A stretch of DNA of 64,000 nucleotides from Epiperipatus broadwayi (GCA_028023455.1 JAQFVV010006215.1:8885950-8949949), one strand, 5' to 3'. Positions 1-13,204 are shown, numbered from the stretch's first letter. The notes: generated by a model from the sequence alone, not told the origin. Numbers and translations are program-made.

Positions 1-3000
1 TACCTACAATATTATTATCCATAGCTATTTAATGTAAAATATAATAAAAATTACTACTATCAAGATTTTCTTGTGAATATCAAAACTTATTATTACCTTT
101 TCATAATATAAAAATATCTGTATGCGTTAATTACTTTTTAAAAGTATTTTAAATAAATAATAAAAAAAACAAAAAACAAAAATGAATAAAGTATTCAAAT
201 AATTGAGTGAATGTGTTTTTATTAAAAATAATCCACAGTCAATTCTGTTCATCATGTAGTATTAATAAGTAAAGGGCTATTTACTTATCCTTCCATGCAA
301 TATAAAGTAAAAAAACAACTTTCTTACTAACTTCTTTATGTTTATAGCATCTTCAATATTTGTTTAAAAGCACAGAGAAGACTTTTGCTCCAAAATAGAA
401 AGTTAAAATGTTAATTTCAGGATATCAAGAGTCTGTTTATTCATAATAATATATATATATATATGTAATACAAAGAGTTCATTTATTACTATTTCCACAA
501 ATTACTATCAACAGTTAGTAACTAGTAAACTTAGTCATAATAATTAGTTTTTTTGGAGTTCATGCAATATTTACGCACCAGACGTGACAGCTTAATTTTC
601 CAATCAGAATCATTTAACCCTAAAATCTATCCTTCTATTATTGTGCTAAACATTAAAGGGTAGTCTTTTCTGCATACATTGTTTTGATCTTTAAACATCA
701 TAAGAATAATTCTGACCTTTCCTCTCCCCCCCAACCATTTGATGAGAGTTGCGGTATATATATATAAACAATGGTTTGATATAATAATAATATTTAGTCA
801 ATCTGTGTAATGGTAAGTAATCAGTTCATTTCAGATTGGGATAACATTCAAAGATAATAATATAAAAACTAAAAATTAAATATGAATCAGAGCAACAGAC
901 AAAATTAAGTAATGTATCTGAATGCACACAATTTCTTATAGTGAACTAAAATTTTAAAATGATGTCATCACCTTTGTTTATGACACGTGATTAGCAACAA
1001 TATTTCCAAGTTTTATTTTGTTCAAAAAATAATGCATAACATTTCACATTTAAAAAAACTATTCATAGGAGAAAAACTTGTGTCAGACTCACAATTTGTT
1101 AATAGAGACTATTGAGATAAAAAAAATGAGCAAAATATAAAAAAGATGTTAGAAATGATAATAATACAGTGAGGATTCTCTTGAAACATATATTTCAAGA
1201 AAAACATCAGTCTTCATGTTTTTATCAACACCTCATTGTTTTAAAACTCTATTGCATCACAACCATTCAACAGCATAAAGTTTTTAGACTAGATGCATTT
1301 AAATGCTTAACTTTAAGTATAGAGTGATTTAAATCTTATATATATTCTTTTTATAAATAACATTATACTATGATGTAAATGGTCTTGACTTACAGCTCAT
1401 GAATAGCTTATTTCTTGATTGTTTTCAATTCAGTAATTGCATTAATTCAATCATATTATATTTGAGTTTCCATGACAGATTTTTTTATATCAACAAATAT
1501 TAAATGACTATGTATTACCATTAGTTATATTCTTATCACCCTACTTCAGAGTCATCTATTGGAAATTTGAGTAATCAATAAATATTTAATGCTAAAAATG
1601 TATGCTTAATGGTGCCACATACATATTCTCAAACCAGTGTTTGGATTATAGCATTCACTGGATGTGAATTTAGTAGCATTATCATATAATATTTATTAAT
1701 TACTTAAAGATTATAATAGATAGCACTAGGGTGGAATGATGAACTGTGCCTGGCTTTTTTTAAATATTGTTTTATAACATTAAAGAACATTATTAACAAA
1801 TTCACTTATTATAATTTTTTTTTTTAAATCAATATTTGTTAGTATTCTGTTTTTACTTTTAACATTGCATTTTATGCAGTAGCAAACAAATCGTCTCTGT
1901 TTTCCTTTTAATTTTTGCAATGTTCACATATTAGTATGTAAAATGATGATTAAATTGTTCAAACATTTTTAAGATTAAGTTTGATAGTGAGATAATTTAT
2001 TAAATAGAAAAATATTTATATATATAATTCTGTTTTAAAAAGAAATAAACAGATTTCTAAAATCAAAATATGAGATGAAGTTTAATTAATATAAGATAAA
2101 ATAGCAATGCTGATAATAATCAATTTATTATTTCTCAAGAGATTGTAAGAAGCTAAGAACCAGAATAATAGATTGAACTTCCATCTATAAACCATTATTC
2201 TGTTATGATGTCACTGTGATATTCCATCTACACAGGGAATAAAATAAAATGTATAAAATATAGTATGGTAAAAAATGATGTAACTAAAATGAAAGTGTTG
2301 GTGAATATTGTCTTTCTATTACTTGGATAGCATAATGACTTTCAAACATTGATGATGAAATTTTTCACATGATAGTAATGTAAACTATAGAATTGCTCTT
2401 ATAATGTAATAAAAGGGTATTTTATATATATAAAAATCCTAAGAAAGAATTTTTTTTACAAAGGAAGAGTAAAGTGATGAATAATATTAACAGATATTTG
2501 GGAAAAGTATAAAACAAGTTTGAAGGTTGAATTGATGAAAAACAAAAATCAGAGGTAAACATTCTTGAATAATGTTTGTTTGTGCACACATACATATGCA
2601 GGTGTGTGTGTGTGCAAGCTGTTATAATAATATATTAAAAGACTCCAGAAAAAAACAGTTAATTTACTATGCAGAAAAGGAATAAAAGTTACTGAAAATA
2701 GCAACAGGCTAATTTATATGTTAAGAAAAGTACCTTTATGCAAATAGCCAAACTGAAAAGAATTAAGCAGTGTGTCTAATGGTGTCAATGTGAGAAGTAA
2801 AACAGGAAGAAGAACAAAAGTAAACTAATGGAATGTTAAACTAGTAAAATGAGGTTTTTTTGGAATTAATAAAGAAGATGATCTTTAGTCAAAAATCTAT
2901 TTTGGACTATCTCTGATATAATGTGTGTGAATAGTATGGTGCTTACAGAAATAAAGCTATAGAACTGTAGAGTTGTAAACTACAAAATTAAATAGACTTT

Positions 3001-3060
3001 TTATATAATAATATCTAAGGAGATATATACTTTGATGAGATTTAAGTGATTTTACACTTA
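1..3060. other. AT-rich intergenic DNA, nothing recognised
   Basis: No open frame, tRNA-like block or long inverted repeat was recognised here. There are only short TA, AAT and GT runs and poly-A/T stretches, as expected in AT-rich non-coding animal DNA. Confidence 0.5.
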
Positions 3061-3097
3061 ACTAGCAAGTTGAACTACTAATATCTTATTAATACTA

Positions 3098-3226
<129 letters not shown>

Positions 3227-3261
3227 TGTGTTGTTGTTATTGTCATTATTATTATTATCAT

Positions 3262-3958
3262 TAAAAAACAGGAAAAACTCTCCATACAGTAGTGCCACTC
3301 AGTGCAAGCCAGAGTAATCAATGGATACCAGAAGGCTTATGCATAAAATCCTTATCTAGTGTCTATCTAGTGTCAGTGAGAGCACTGACAAAAGACACAA
3401 GCTAGAAACTAGTCTGGGATATTGGACGAGTAGGCACTAGATAGAGATTTTATATACAAACCGTCTGGCATCCATTGATTACTCTGGCTTGCACTGAGTG
3501 GCACTACTATATGGAGAGTTTTAATAACAGTTATGAGCAATCCTGCCTAAATATGATATTGGTTGCTATGGTTATTAAAGAACCAAAAACATCAAACTGT
3601 ATGGGTACTGAACTGAGTTCAGACCTATATAACTTTATAAGCTAATGAGCTTAGATTGAAAATATTATTGGGTTTTCAATTTTATTTTTATAGTTTTGTA
3701 GTTAAGTAGAGATAAAAGATGGCTGCTGGAGGGTTGCATTAGATCCCTAAAATCTAGATGCAGTCTGGAGACATTGGATGAGTAGGCACTAGATAGGGAT
3801 TTTATGCACAAGCCTTCTGGCATCTATTGATTACTCTGGCTTGCACTAAGTGGCACTGCTGTATGGAGAATTTTGTCTGATTAATAACAGTTATAAGCAA
3901 GTATAAAAAATGGTGATCATGTGGTGTTTAGTGGTATTATTATTGTTGTTATTATTTA
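3262..3958. mobile_element. Family F repeat: inverted fragment plus tandem pair
   Basis: Positions 3278-3336 and 3461-3518 are near-perfect reverse complements. They are the 3' end of the F repeat in minus and then plus orientation. The plus-strand copy continues past 3520 into a second copy, so landmarks such as GGCACTAGATAG recur at about 3433 and 3785, a period of 352 bp. The first plus copy keeps a hammerhead-like 30-nt block at 3385-3414; the second has lost it by a deletion of roughly 50 bp. The unit ends near 3958 in ATT/GTT triplets. There is no coding capacity. The tandem plus inverted layout resembles Penelope-type terminal repeats or retrozymes (inference). Confidence 0.75.
3385..3414 (+). 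ncRNA. Hammerhead-ribozyme-like core, decayed (F copy 1)
   Basis: The block reads CTGACAA, 13 nt, GAAAC, TAGTC. A hammerhead needs CUGANGA and GAAA plus a cleavable NUH; here the first box has G8 changed to A, so this copy should be inactive. The TAGTC part would form the tiny two-pair stem III seen in type I hammerheads of mobile elements, with GUC as the cleavage triplet. Stem I pairing is poor in this copy. The case rests on comparison with 8013-8042 and 46973-47002. Confidence 0.35.
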
Positions 3959-3959
3959 G

Positions 3960-4776
3960 AGTAAATAAACCTGTTGGTTTTTATTATTTAACAAATACAA
4001 TTATTCAGTTGCCAACTGACTGTTTAACCCTGCATATATTAATGTTAAAATAAGAGTGTATTATCCAATGGATAGTGATCCTAGCCCTGGTTTGAGCAAG
4101 TAGAGGGAAAAAATATAAAATAACATTGTAATTTGCAAGTAAACTGTATTATAATACTGAATATTAATTAAAAATGAAGTAATTTATTGCATTGCTATTT
4201 TTGACAGTTTTCTTAATTAACTTGAAAAGTTTTTTTTTTTTTTTCTGAAAGAAATTGCATATATTTCTTTGAATTCTCACCAGTATTTTATTTTGTTTAA
4301 TTAAATAAAAAATAAAATACATTAAATGGTTAAATGATTAAAAGTTTATAAGAATTATTAACACTAAAAATGGCAAACCTGTTGTTGTAATCCAAAAATT
4401 GTCAGTTCCACAGTCTGGCCCTCTACTATTGCACTAAATCACACAAGGCATTTTTAAAAGTATATATTATCTTTATATAAAACACATAAACAACTCATGT
4501 TTGCAATTGTGACTATAAATAAGAAAAAATTAAACATACTAGTTAAACAAAGTTAAATAGACAAATTTTAATATTATCTTTTAGTAAAAAAATTACAAAC
4601 ATCTGTAAACATAAACATACTGTGATGCAAATAGAAAATATTGAGCATCATATGATATTCAGTATGTGATGATGTTACTCAAACAAAGAATATCTAAATG
4701 TTATTCTAAATCTTGTCAAGCACAATATTCTATGTCATTAGAGTGCATAAGCATGAGAACATTTAAATAGGAAGTG
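3960..4776. other. AT-rich spacer, nothing recognised
   Basis: Only poly-T and AT runs were seen. No coding or structured repeat was recognised. Confidence 0.4.
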
Positions 4777-5018
4777 ATTTGAACATAGGATTTTCAGTCT
4801 ATATTCATCCTTCACTCTATCTCAAACAACTCATAAACATGACCACACACATGTGAAAAAACCTAAACAATCTCCTATATACATATTTTGTTCTGGTTTG
4901 GCACAAAACACATATATTGAGGATCACTTATATTTTTCACATAGTGTGATCATGTGTATCAGTTGTTTGAGATGGAGTGAAGGATAAATATAGACTGAAA
5001 ATCCTAAGTTCAAATCCC
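4777..5018. repeat. Hairpin made of two inverted SINE-C copies
   Basis: Arms 4777-4860 and 4933-5015 are reverse complements with few mismatches, separated by about 72 bp. The plus-strand arm ends in a tRNA-like block at about 4954-5018: GTATCAGTTGTTTGAGATGG resembles an A box region and GTTCAAATCCC is a good B box. The same sequence recurs at 30950-31128, 31565-31690, 31745-31880 and 61205-61380, which defines a dispersed SINE-like family, called SINE-C here. Confidence 0.65.
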
Positions 5019-5019
5019 T

Positions 5020-6216
5020 CTATTTACTAAAGTATACTGAATGAATAGGTTAGTAAGAACATTTACTTAATTTGCAGATGAATAACAAATGAATAAAAAT
5101 TTATTGATATATTGTGCTATATAAAAGAAGTAATCTTACAATCAGATTTGGGAAATCAAATAATGTTTAAGCACCAAATGAAGTAGATGAACACAATAAT
5201 TCAGTTAAACCCACTATAGTAAGATAGAGGTCTAAAATTTCAAGTTATATTTTGAATAGTTACTTTTATAAAAAAAAAAAAAACATTTCTCCTATTATGA
5301 GCTATTCAGGTAGATAAAGGTAATTTCAAATCTGATTAAAGATTATCAATTTCAACATTAAAAATGTAGTTGCTAAGAAACATCATTTTTTAAATTAATA
5401 AATAATTTTAATCATTCTTTTTCATTTCTGAAATATTGATTATTGCTTTTTGCTTTTGTGATCTAATCATTAAAATTTATTTACGATTTTTTTTTTTTTA
5501 AATATTAAAGCCATCACTGTAACCAAACAATATAGTGCTATAAAGTTCCCAGTTTCCAAACTAAAGGCAAAAGTCAGAAATCAATCTAGATGTGGAAATT
5601 TTATGTAACTATATTACCTAATGTTCAATGATTACTCGAGCTGACAGTAGATGGCTCTAAAATAGTATGAAGATAATTGTTTTTTGAAAATATTGCTTTA
5701 TAAAGTAATTGATATAATAAAAAGTTTATGTAATCTAATATTTGTAAGTTATAAGTAAAAAATATCTAAATCAGTAGTATTTTACTTTTAAAGACAAAAT
5801 CTATGAGGTAACTAAGATTTTATGTTGGTTTTGTTTTTTCAAATAAGTTTCTATATCCACAAGTATGAAAAGTTCTGATTTAATAATTGAAATATAAAAA
5901 ACTGTTCAATAGAAGAAAATAATCTTTAAATAGTTTACTTCAAAGCAAAGTTTTATAACAATTCCTCATGATAAAACAGTATAAAAGTCATTATTCAGTA
6001 GGGTTTTGAATGGGGGTTAAAGTATTGTTCAATTCTGGCTTCACATTTTAAGTAACTATTATTATATAATGTTGAATGCATATCTAAAATGGCTATAATT
6101 CAGCTTCTTGCGATAAAACTTCCAAACCTAGCATACAATTTTCAAGCTTACTTAAACCCAGATTCAAAGCCACAATCATGGCAAATAAATGTCCTATCAT
6201 TGTATCATGAAACCAT
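5020..6216. other. AT-rich spacer, nothing recognised
   Basis: Homopolymer-rich non-coding DNA with no recognised gene or repeat unit. Confidence 0.4.
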
Positions 6217-6224
6217 TTATATAT

Positions 6225-6308
6225 ATATGTCAAATGCATTGACCAGGAAGCAAACTCGGGCTAACTGCTTGAAAGGCAGCTATGCTAACCACTAGGCCAC
6301 CAACGCTT
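6225..6308 (-). mobile_element. tRNA-derived SINE-A copy
   Basis: Read on the minus strand, a tRNA-like body has an A box (GGCCTAGTGGTTAGC), an anticodon-arm-like CTTTCAAG and a B-box-like GAGTTTGCTTCC. The tag GTCAATGCATTTGACATAT follows at once. The same tag follows the tRNA-like blocks at 36.8 and 41.1 kb. The shared tag downstream of the tRNA body marks a SINE rather than a tRNA gene. The 68-residue open frame that overlaps it on the plus strand is incidental. Confidence 0.75.
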
Positions 6309-6311
6309 GAC

Positions 6312-7425
6312 ATCATTTATATATTTATTACAGAAAAATATATGAACTTTTCTATAAACAGTTAAAAATTTCCACGTTCTGAAAACTTTATGATGATTTA
6401 TAATGGAATCAAAACTAGATAGTCAGGATGCAAACCACACCACCACATATTATTTTGAGCTGATTTCTACGTTATATTTATACATTTTGCAATTTATTTT
6501 TATTTGAGATCACGGTTAATACGATAAGTTATGCGCGCATTGTATATACGTATATTCAAAGAATGTAGTATGTTTCTTTGTAATGCGAAAAAATGTTTAT
6601 TGTTTGATCACTTTTTTTTTTTTTGACTAGAAAATAAATTTATTATTTGTTTGACGTATGAAGTTTTTACTATATAAAAATTGTTACAAAAAAGATTAAA
6701 AAATGATTTCAGTTAAAAATATATATATATAATTTAAAAACACTTTTTATGTAAATTTATCTCAATATGAAAATATTAATTATTTTCTTAAAATAAAATT
6801 ATGAATACAAAGAAATTTTATTGCACGAAGTCTGTTCTGAGAGTTTATTTTCTTTAGCTGTTTACTTCGCAGTATTTGACTGTCAATATTTAGATTAAAA
6901 CAACATTGAAGTATTTTTTTTTTATTAAAAATAATAAAAATTTAATCAGAATCTTTAATCTTTTATACACTTTAATATCATTTTCCTGTTTTTCATTAAA
7001 TATTAAAATTGTAAAACAAACTGTTTTTGTTGTTGTTTTAATGAATAATAATAATAACAAGAAAAGCATTTCTATAATACAATTTATCATACACAACTCA
7101 TTTATTAGATACAGATAACTGAAGGTGAACGTAGTATATTGGCAGCATTTGCTTGATGAACTGGTTTAAATATTAATGGGTTTAGAGTTTCTCTTTCAGG
7201 TAATAACTCACACTCAATCAACTAATTACCCACTACTGATCTGTAAATAAATACCTAATTATTTTAAGCTAGTTTGTATAAAATTTAAGTTGCAAAACGT
7301 AATGTAGAATAATCAAAATTCTAAAAATAAATATACTTTATTGGTAAGAAGCAAATTTCTAATAAAATTTTAGAGGACAAAAAGTAAAAGTATTACTAAT
7401 GTGCTAAAGATAATAATGATTCAAT
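6312..7425. other. AT-rich spacer, nothing recognised
   Basis: Short lysine/asparagine-rich open frames on both strands around 6890-7118 reflect base composition. No repeat family was recognised. Confidence 0.4.
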
Positions 7426-7429
7426 TTAG

Positions 7430-7579
7430 GATGACAATAAACCTGTTTCTATAAGCTACATTGAAGAGCAATTCAAAAACAAGAATCCACAGAGATCGAT
7501 GGAAGAACTACCATTTGAGAAAATGAAAACCTGTTCAAACTCTTGTCATCTAGGGAAAAGTTGCAAGCCTAATGAATAA
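7430..7579 (+). CDS. Candidate terminal exon, unrecognised
   Basis: A 49-codon open frame begins directly after TTCAATTTAG, a plausible splice acceptor, and ends in TAA at 7577-7579. Its composition is protein-like and unlike the Ile/Lys/Asn-rich random frames nearby: it is hydrophilic, has few AT-biased runs, and ends in a small cysteine cluster with the pattern C-x3-C-x5-C (residues 35-45). There is no ATG at its start, so it would need an upstream exon, which I cannot identify. An AATAAA lies near 7832. It could equally be a scrap of an unrecognised transposon frame. I do not recognise the family. Confidence 0.2.
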   Translation, partial: DDNKPVSISYIEEQFKNKNPQRSMEELPFEKMKTCSNSCHLGKSCKPNE

Positions 7580-7929
7580 TGCCTTTTCTTTTACTAGCTA
7601 CTATAAAAAACTGTTAGAGAAGTCTTTTCATTACATTAGATTTATTTAAAAGCAGTTTTCTATTTAAGTACCATCAGATAACTACCATGAAATATATTTT
7701 TAATTTATATGATTTAAAGCATCCAAATTATTTATAAATATTTCCCGAATTCATCATGTGACTTCATCATATATATTGGTATTATAGCAGCATAATTTTA
7801 CATCGCTTCTATGCCACATTCTGTAAACTTTAATAAATAATAATAGATGCAAGATGATAGTGCTTTTTAAATCCATATTTTGTGTTGTTCTATCCAATAT
7901 TCACATACTTGTTTCATCAATGAAAAGCT

Positions 7930-8135
7930 TTTGATCTTGAACCAATGCTGGAAAGAGAGTGCATTAAATCTTAAAGATTCAAGTGCATTGGTTTAAGATC
8001 CAAAGATCTTCACTGATGAAAACTATAAGCTTAAAACTAGTCTGGAGATAATGGATGACATCACATGATAGAGATTTAATAAGCTCTATCATCTTCCATT
8101 GATTATCCTTAATTAAGCTTACAATAAATGTCATA
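7930..8135 (+). mobile_element. Family F repeat, diverged copy
   Basis: It follows the F consensus in order: a GTGCATTAAATC block near 7960, the hammerhead-like block at 8013-8042, an AGATTTAATAAGC block, and a CCATTGATTATCC block near 8096. It is more diverged than the 3.4-kb and 46-kb copies and has lost the 3' end. It does not code for protein. Confidence 0.6.
8013..8042 (+). ncRNA. Hammerhead-ribozyme-like core (8-kb F copy)
   Basis: The block reads CTGATGA, 13 nt, AAAAC, TAGTC. The first core box is perfect; the GAAA box has become AAAA, so this copy is probably inactive. Stem I is well formed: 8006-8012 (ATCTTCA) pairs with 8043-8049 (TGGAGAT), seven pairs including one G-T wobble, exactly where a type I hammerhead requires it. 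Stem II is weak. Confidence 0.4.
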
Positions 8136-11100
8136 GAAATGGTAACATTTATGTTGTTAGTAGAAATAGGAAAATATTTTTGAAATATGTTCAAATCTCA
8201 AGTATAACTTTTAGATTTTATTAGCAAACTGATTATTTTATATAAATAATGATTATATAGCCAAGAGCTATGCATTCAATTATAGTCAGTCTATGAATAA
8301 GCATGTGTTATCAGTTTTACATTAAAGAAAAAGAATATGATTGTCAAAGGAAGTCTTAAACCCATGTAGAGCATTCAGACCATAATTTACTTTTATTTTA
8401 ATACTTCAGATAATTACTACAAATTAAGTTATAAACATATAAATTAAAGCATACTGGCTTTTGACAGAAGTCTATAATTCATTCAACATAATTTCAACAT
8501 ATACAATAACCTTATCTACAAGTTATGTTCACACAATGAAAGAACATTAAAAGTATTTTTTTCTCTCTCTGTTTTTACCAATGGATTTTCAATCATATTT
8601 ATTTGTGAGAAAAATATTTTTTTATATGATTATTTTAATCTTTCTCTTAGTAGTACACTGGAAATATTTTGTGACAGTGACTTAATCATATTTTGTAACT
8701 TTAAATTGACATTTAAATTTAGGTGAAGTGCAAAATATTCTTCAAATATCTCCAAAACAGAGCAAATTCCTCTTTAGCATCCTCTTTCCCTATAACATAA
8801 CTGTAAAAAAAAAAAAAAAAACTTGAATAAATTAGATTTACCAAATTATAAAAAGTAAACTTTTAAATTTTTTTTTTTTTTAAATATTATTCTACTCTGC
8901 ATTCTTATCTCAATTAGATTATATAACAACTCTTTGAAAGAAATACTCTAATTCTATTTAAAACATGAAAAAATATTCAGTTATTTTTAGCATGGATTTG
9001 AATTCAAGTCATAAGTAAGGAAAGTAAATATATTGCAAATTGCAGTGCAACATCATTATTTCTTATATATATTGTAAGTACCCAAATGAATGCTGTAGTC
9101 TACAATATTTAAAAAAATGAAAAAATAAAGAAGTTTGTTGATCTTGTCTAATTTTCATGTCACTTAATCCATGGATAATGGAGGTCTTGAAATATAATGT
9201 TAACTAGATAACCATGGAAACCTAATGCTTTAAAATAATATTGTTTACTGCTAATTCTAGCATCACATCATAAGTGTTGTGTCCAATTTCAGAAAAAATA
9301 TAAACAAGTAAATAAATAAATAGATTTTGGAAATAGTTAAGTGAATCGTGAAAGCTTACTTGAATAAAATCAATATTATTATTAAATATTACACCTTTCA
9401 ATTTCTGTTATTACAATCACCGTAGCAACATGCATTACAAAATTAAATGTTTTATGTTTCCTATATGTGTGTTTATAAATTAGTTATTGAAAAAAATATT
9501 ATTAAAAACATATGTAAAAAAATATATTAATTAAAATGTATTAGAATTATAATATGAATTCTTTATTTTGGTTTAAAATGAAAAATAAGATTGAACTTGC
9601 AAAATAGGATTTTATTTTCACTGTATCCAATTATTTTAAGATCTCCATTTCACTTGTTAATTGGAGACAAATTTTCTTGAACAATTTTTACATCATCAAG
9701 TGAAATTTGAGTGATTTCCAGTAATCATCGTGACAACAATAGTGACATCAAGAGTATCTTATAAATAGAATGGAGACATAATTTGACTTCTTGTAATTTT
9801 GTCATTGTCTAGAAAGGATATGTTTATATCTGTCTTTAAAAATTTATCAATTTTTATTGTTTAAGTGATTAATTTCTAAAACTATGGAAAAATAAAATTT
9901 TAAATATCTTCCCATTCAACTGAGGTCAGTTTGTTGATGAAGTTCCTGAGGATATGTATCATACAACAAAACAAAAACCATCAAAATGTGCAAGTCAGCT
10001 ATAAATAATAAAAAAATTTTGTTGTCAAAAATCTAGAATTCCATCAACACCAATCATGTGTATATGGATGTCATATTTCAGATCAATGGATTTCACAAGA
10101 TTGATCACCTTAACTCATATGCAATATCAACCAATCTAAATTTCACTTTCTTAATCTTGAAAGAAAAAGTTAGCATTTATTATTCACTTGGATATAGCTG
10201 AATTTTTGTCAATGAAAAAAAATTATCTTCTTACATGATTATCATTGAAAAAGAAAATAAAGCCAGTGATATGTATTTTGCATTGACTAAGTATCTATTG
10301 TTTTACAAGCTTGGATACATTATATGCTGAAGAGAAATATCAAAATTTAAATGGGAAAGTAATTGGATTTAAACTCATGCGAGTTTTCATTTATGCTTGT
10401 CTTCTCCACTTAAAGGAAAATCATCTCTATGCATTAGGATCAGAAAACAGGATCCAGAATCTTAATGGACTAGTGAGTGAAAATGGACAGATTTTCACTT
10501 AGATGGTAAGATTTCTATGTATATGTATATATTTGTTGTTGTTTTGTTTTAAAAAAGGGAAAGTTTATACTTGTTTATATTTCATTTTAAAACTTAGGGT
10601 TAAATAATATATATGAGTTATTATAGAATTCACACAATAAAAGGGTTAGAGAGATTCTTTTTTATTCTCATTATTTAAACTCTTACTGATGAAATAGGTT
10701 AATATGACCCAGTATTTTCAAGCATTTAAAATTTTAATATACATGCCAAATTTAACTCGGGATATTCATATAGAGAAAGGATTTAAATATAACACAGTTT
10801 TTGTTTTATGTTCATTTAATTATTTAGGAATTACAGTAACGAATAAATAAAGATCAATTTTTATTTGATTACATTTTTTTTCGTTGTATATTCTCTTCGA
10901 AGTCTCAGAAAGATATTTCAAAATTCTCCTTCAGTTTTATATAGTATTATCATCATGCAACACAGTTTTGGAGTTTCAGATAAATATATTATTATTATTT
11001 TTATTGATTCTATACAGTGACAGACTAACAACTATTCATATATTAAAAAAACCTAAGATTTTATATTTTTACTGGTTATGACTTTACTGCAAACATCATT

Positions 11101-13100
11101 TGTGTTCCGTCATATTTTTTAATTATTACTGTCATAAACTTTTATTATAAACCAATAAATTTAGAGTTAATTTAAAATCTGGTGAATCTGTCTGCTTATT
11201 TTTTTTTGAATGTGTAAGATAATTTTGGTACTTGAAGTTTGATCCAAGATTAAACCCATTTTGGTAAGTGAAATAGAAATAGATATATGTTTGGTTAATA
11301 CATCATTATTAAATCCAATTAGGTATAAATTTTATATTTATCATTACATTGAAATATTTGTTTACTTATCTAAGTCAATATTACTGGCAGAAATAATTTC
11401 ATTAGTTCAGGATTATTTATTTGCTTATCTTGTCTGGTTACAAAAATCTTAATAGATTTTTATTTTATCATTAGTCAAATTGATCTGTCTTAATTACCTT
11501 TTTAAATCTCTTTGAAGTGGAGATCATAAATTTTATTAACTAGTAGAGAAATGAATATTATCTTTGGCTTGGATAACTGCCAATTATCGTCATATATAGT
11601 TTAATTGTCATAAAATCCATTTCATAACCGATTGATTGGATATTTAAGTAGATGAATAATATCAGTGATTGTAAGTCAGTAAATATCCAATAGAAACCTA
11701 TGGTATATTTTATATAATGTGATTGGGTACTGTAAAATGTGAAATTATCTAATATAATTTATTGATAATAAATTTTTGTGGAGAGTTTCATTTTAAAATA
11801 TAACTGAAGCAACAATTGCATATCAATCTAATGTAGAGTATGAATGAAATGTTTGTAATATATGTAGCATTTTATTAAAATAGATATAAAACTGAGTAAA
11901 AGTTATTTTATTTAAACATTATAAATAGTGTAAGTTTATAAAAAAAAAAACATTTTCAAAATGTAATTATAATTATTTCAAAACTAGTTGATTTAAATAG
12001 AATGTCATTAAATATTAAAGCAAATTTGTATTACTATAAATAGTATTAGATTAGTAGAGTATGTCAGAATTTAGGTTATTTATTGATTTGAATTTAGTTT
12101 TATTCAATTATTAATCAAATAGATATCTTGAGGATACATCATTTTTTACGACAATGATATATGATTTCACTGCTTATTGCAGTTTACTTTGGGAATAGTG
12201 AATAGATCTCTTGATGTCTGAGAAAATGATCTCATTTGCTTTATTTTATTTTATATACTATCTGGATAAATTAGATTTTAATAGAGATTGTTAGTATTTT
12301 ATGATAGTGTAGTGGATAATGTAAATAATTCTGTATGGGAAATATTGTTATTGCCTAGTGTGATCAATAACTGAGCTAGATAATTTTACACGGGTTCTAA
12401 CAGAGTAACTATTTGTTAAAGCATGTTTTGCTCTAAGATAAATTATTCATAATTTTTTATTTCTATGTAGAGTCAGTGATAAGTGATTGTCTCAAAAACC
12501 TATAAGTCCATTACTTTTGCTTTATGACAGATATTTACTGAACAAATGTAGAGAGGTAGTGAGATAGAAAATCCATTATCATTGTGAAAATATAGCTACC
12601 TAATACTAGACTATGATGATCACATACAAATGGCAATTATTACAAAATGCCAAATCAACTTTAGAGCTGTTATAAAATGACATTCCATGTTTAGGCTACA
12701 TTTATATTATTATGAATGATATCTCAATTCTGAGATATGGTAAAGTCTTTTATATTATCATCCCATATTATAATCAATAGTCCATTACAAAAGGGTGACC
12801 AGTGATTGGGCTAGGTTTTATTCAGATTAGATTGAGTGTTTTCCCAGCATCATCATTTTTATCACATTACAATATATATATATTGACTGTCAACATAGCA
12901 CTTAGACATTTGAAGCCAGTAACATTTTTTTTTATTCTTACTTATTTTGAAAATAAACATTTACACAGAATTGGAAAAAATACTTTTATTTTCAAATATC
13001 ATATAAAGTTGATACATGAATATATTAAATTTTTCAGCAGCAAAATTTATTTATATTACTATAATCCTAATATCTATTATATTGATAGTTTGTAATGTTA
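8136..13100. other. AT-rich DNA, no gene or repeat family recognised
   Basis: About 5 kb in which I see only poly-A/T runs, short AT repeats and scattered short open frames. One frame at about 10311-10502 has a less biased composition, but it lacks an ATG and has no recognisable match. Confidence 0.45.
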
Positions 13101-13124
13101 TTAAATTAATATTTATTGCTTTTA

Positions 13125-13200
13125 TATTTACAATTCCAGACTAGTTTTTGGCTTATGATCATTATCAATGAGGATTTTTGTCTGAATCTAATGTACTATG
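13125..13200 (-). mobile_element. Highly diverged F fragment with hammerhead-like block
   Basis: On the minus strand 13139-13168 reads TTGATAA, 13 nt, AAAAC, TAGTC, then TGG. This keeps the 30-nt length and the 3' half of the F hammerhead-like block but has two substitutions in the first box. The flanks are only weakly similar to F, so this is an old relic. Confidence 0.4.
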
Positions 13201-13204
13201 ACTT

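Noticed and set aside
10311-10502. 63-residue frame with fairly normal amino-acid composition
   Set aside because: No ATG, no recognisable domain, and only a weak upstream AG. Not enough to call an exon.
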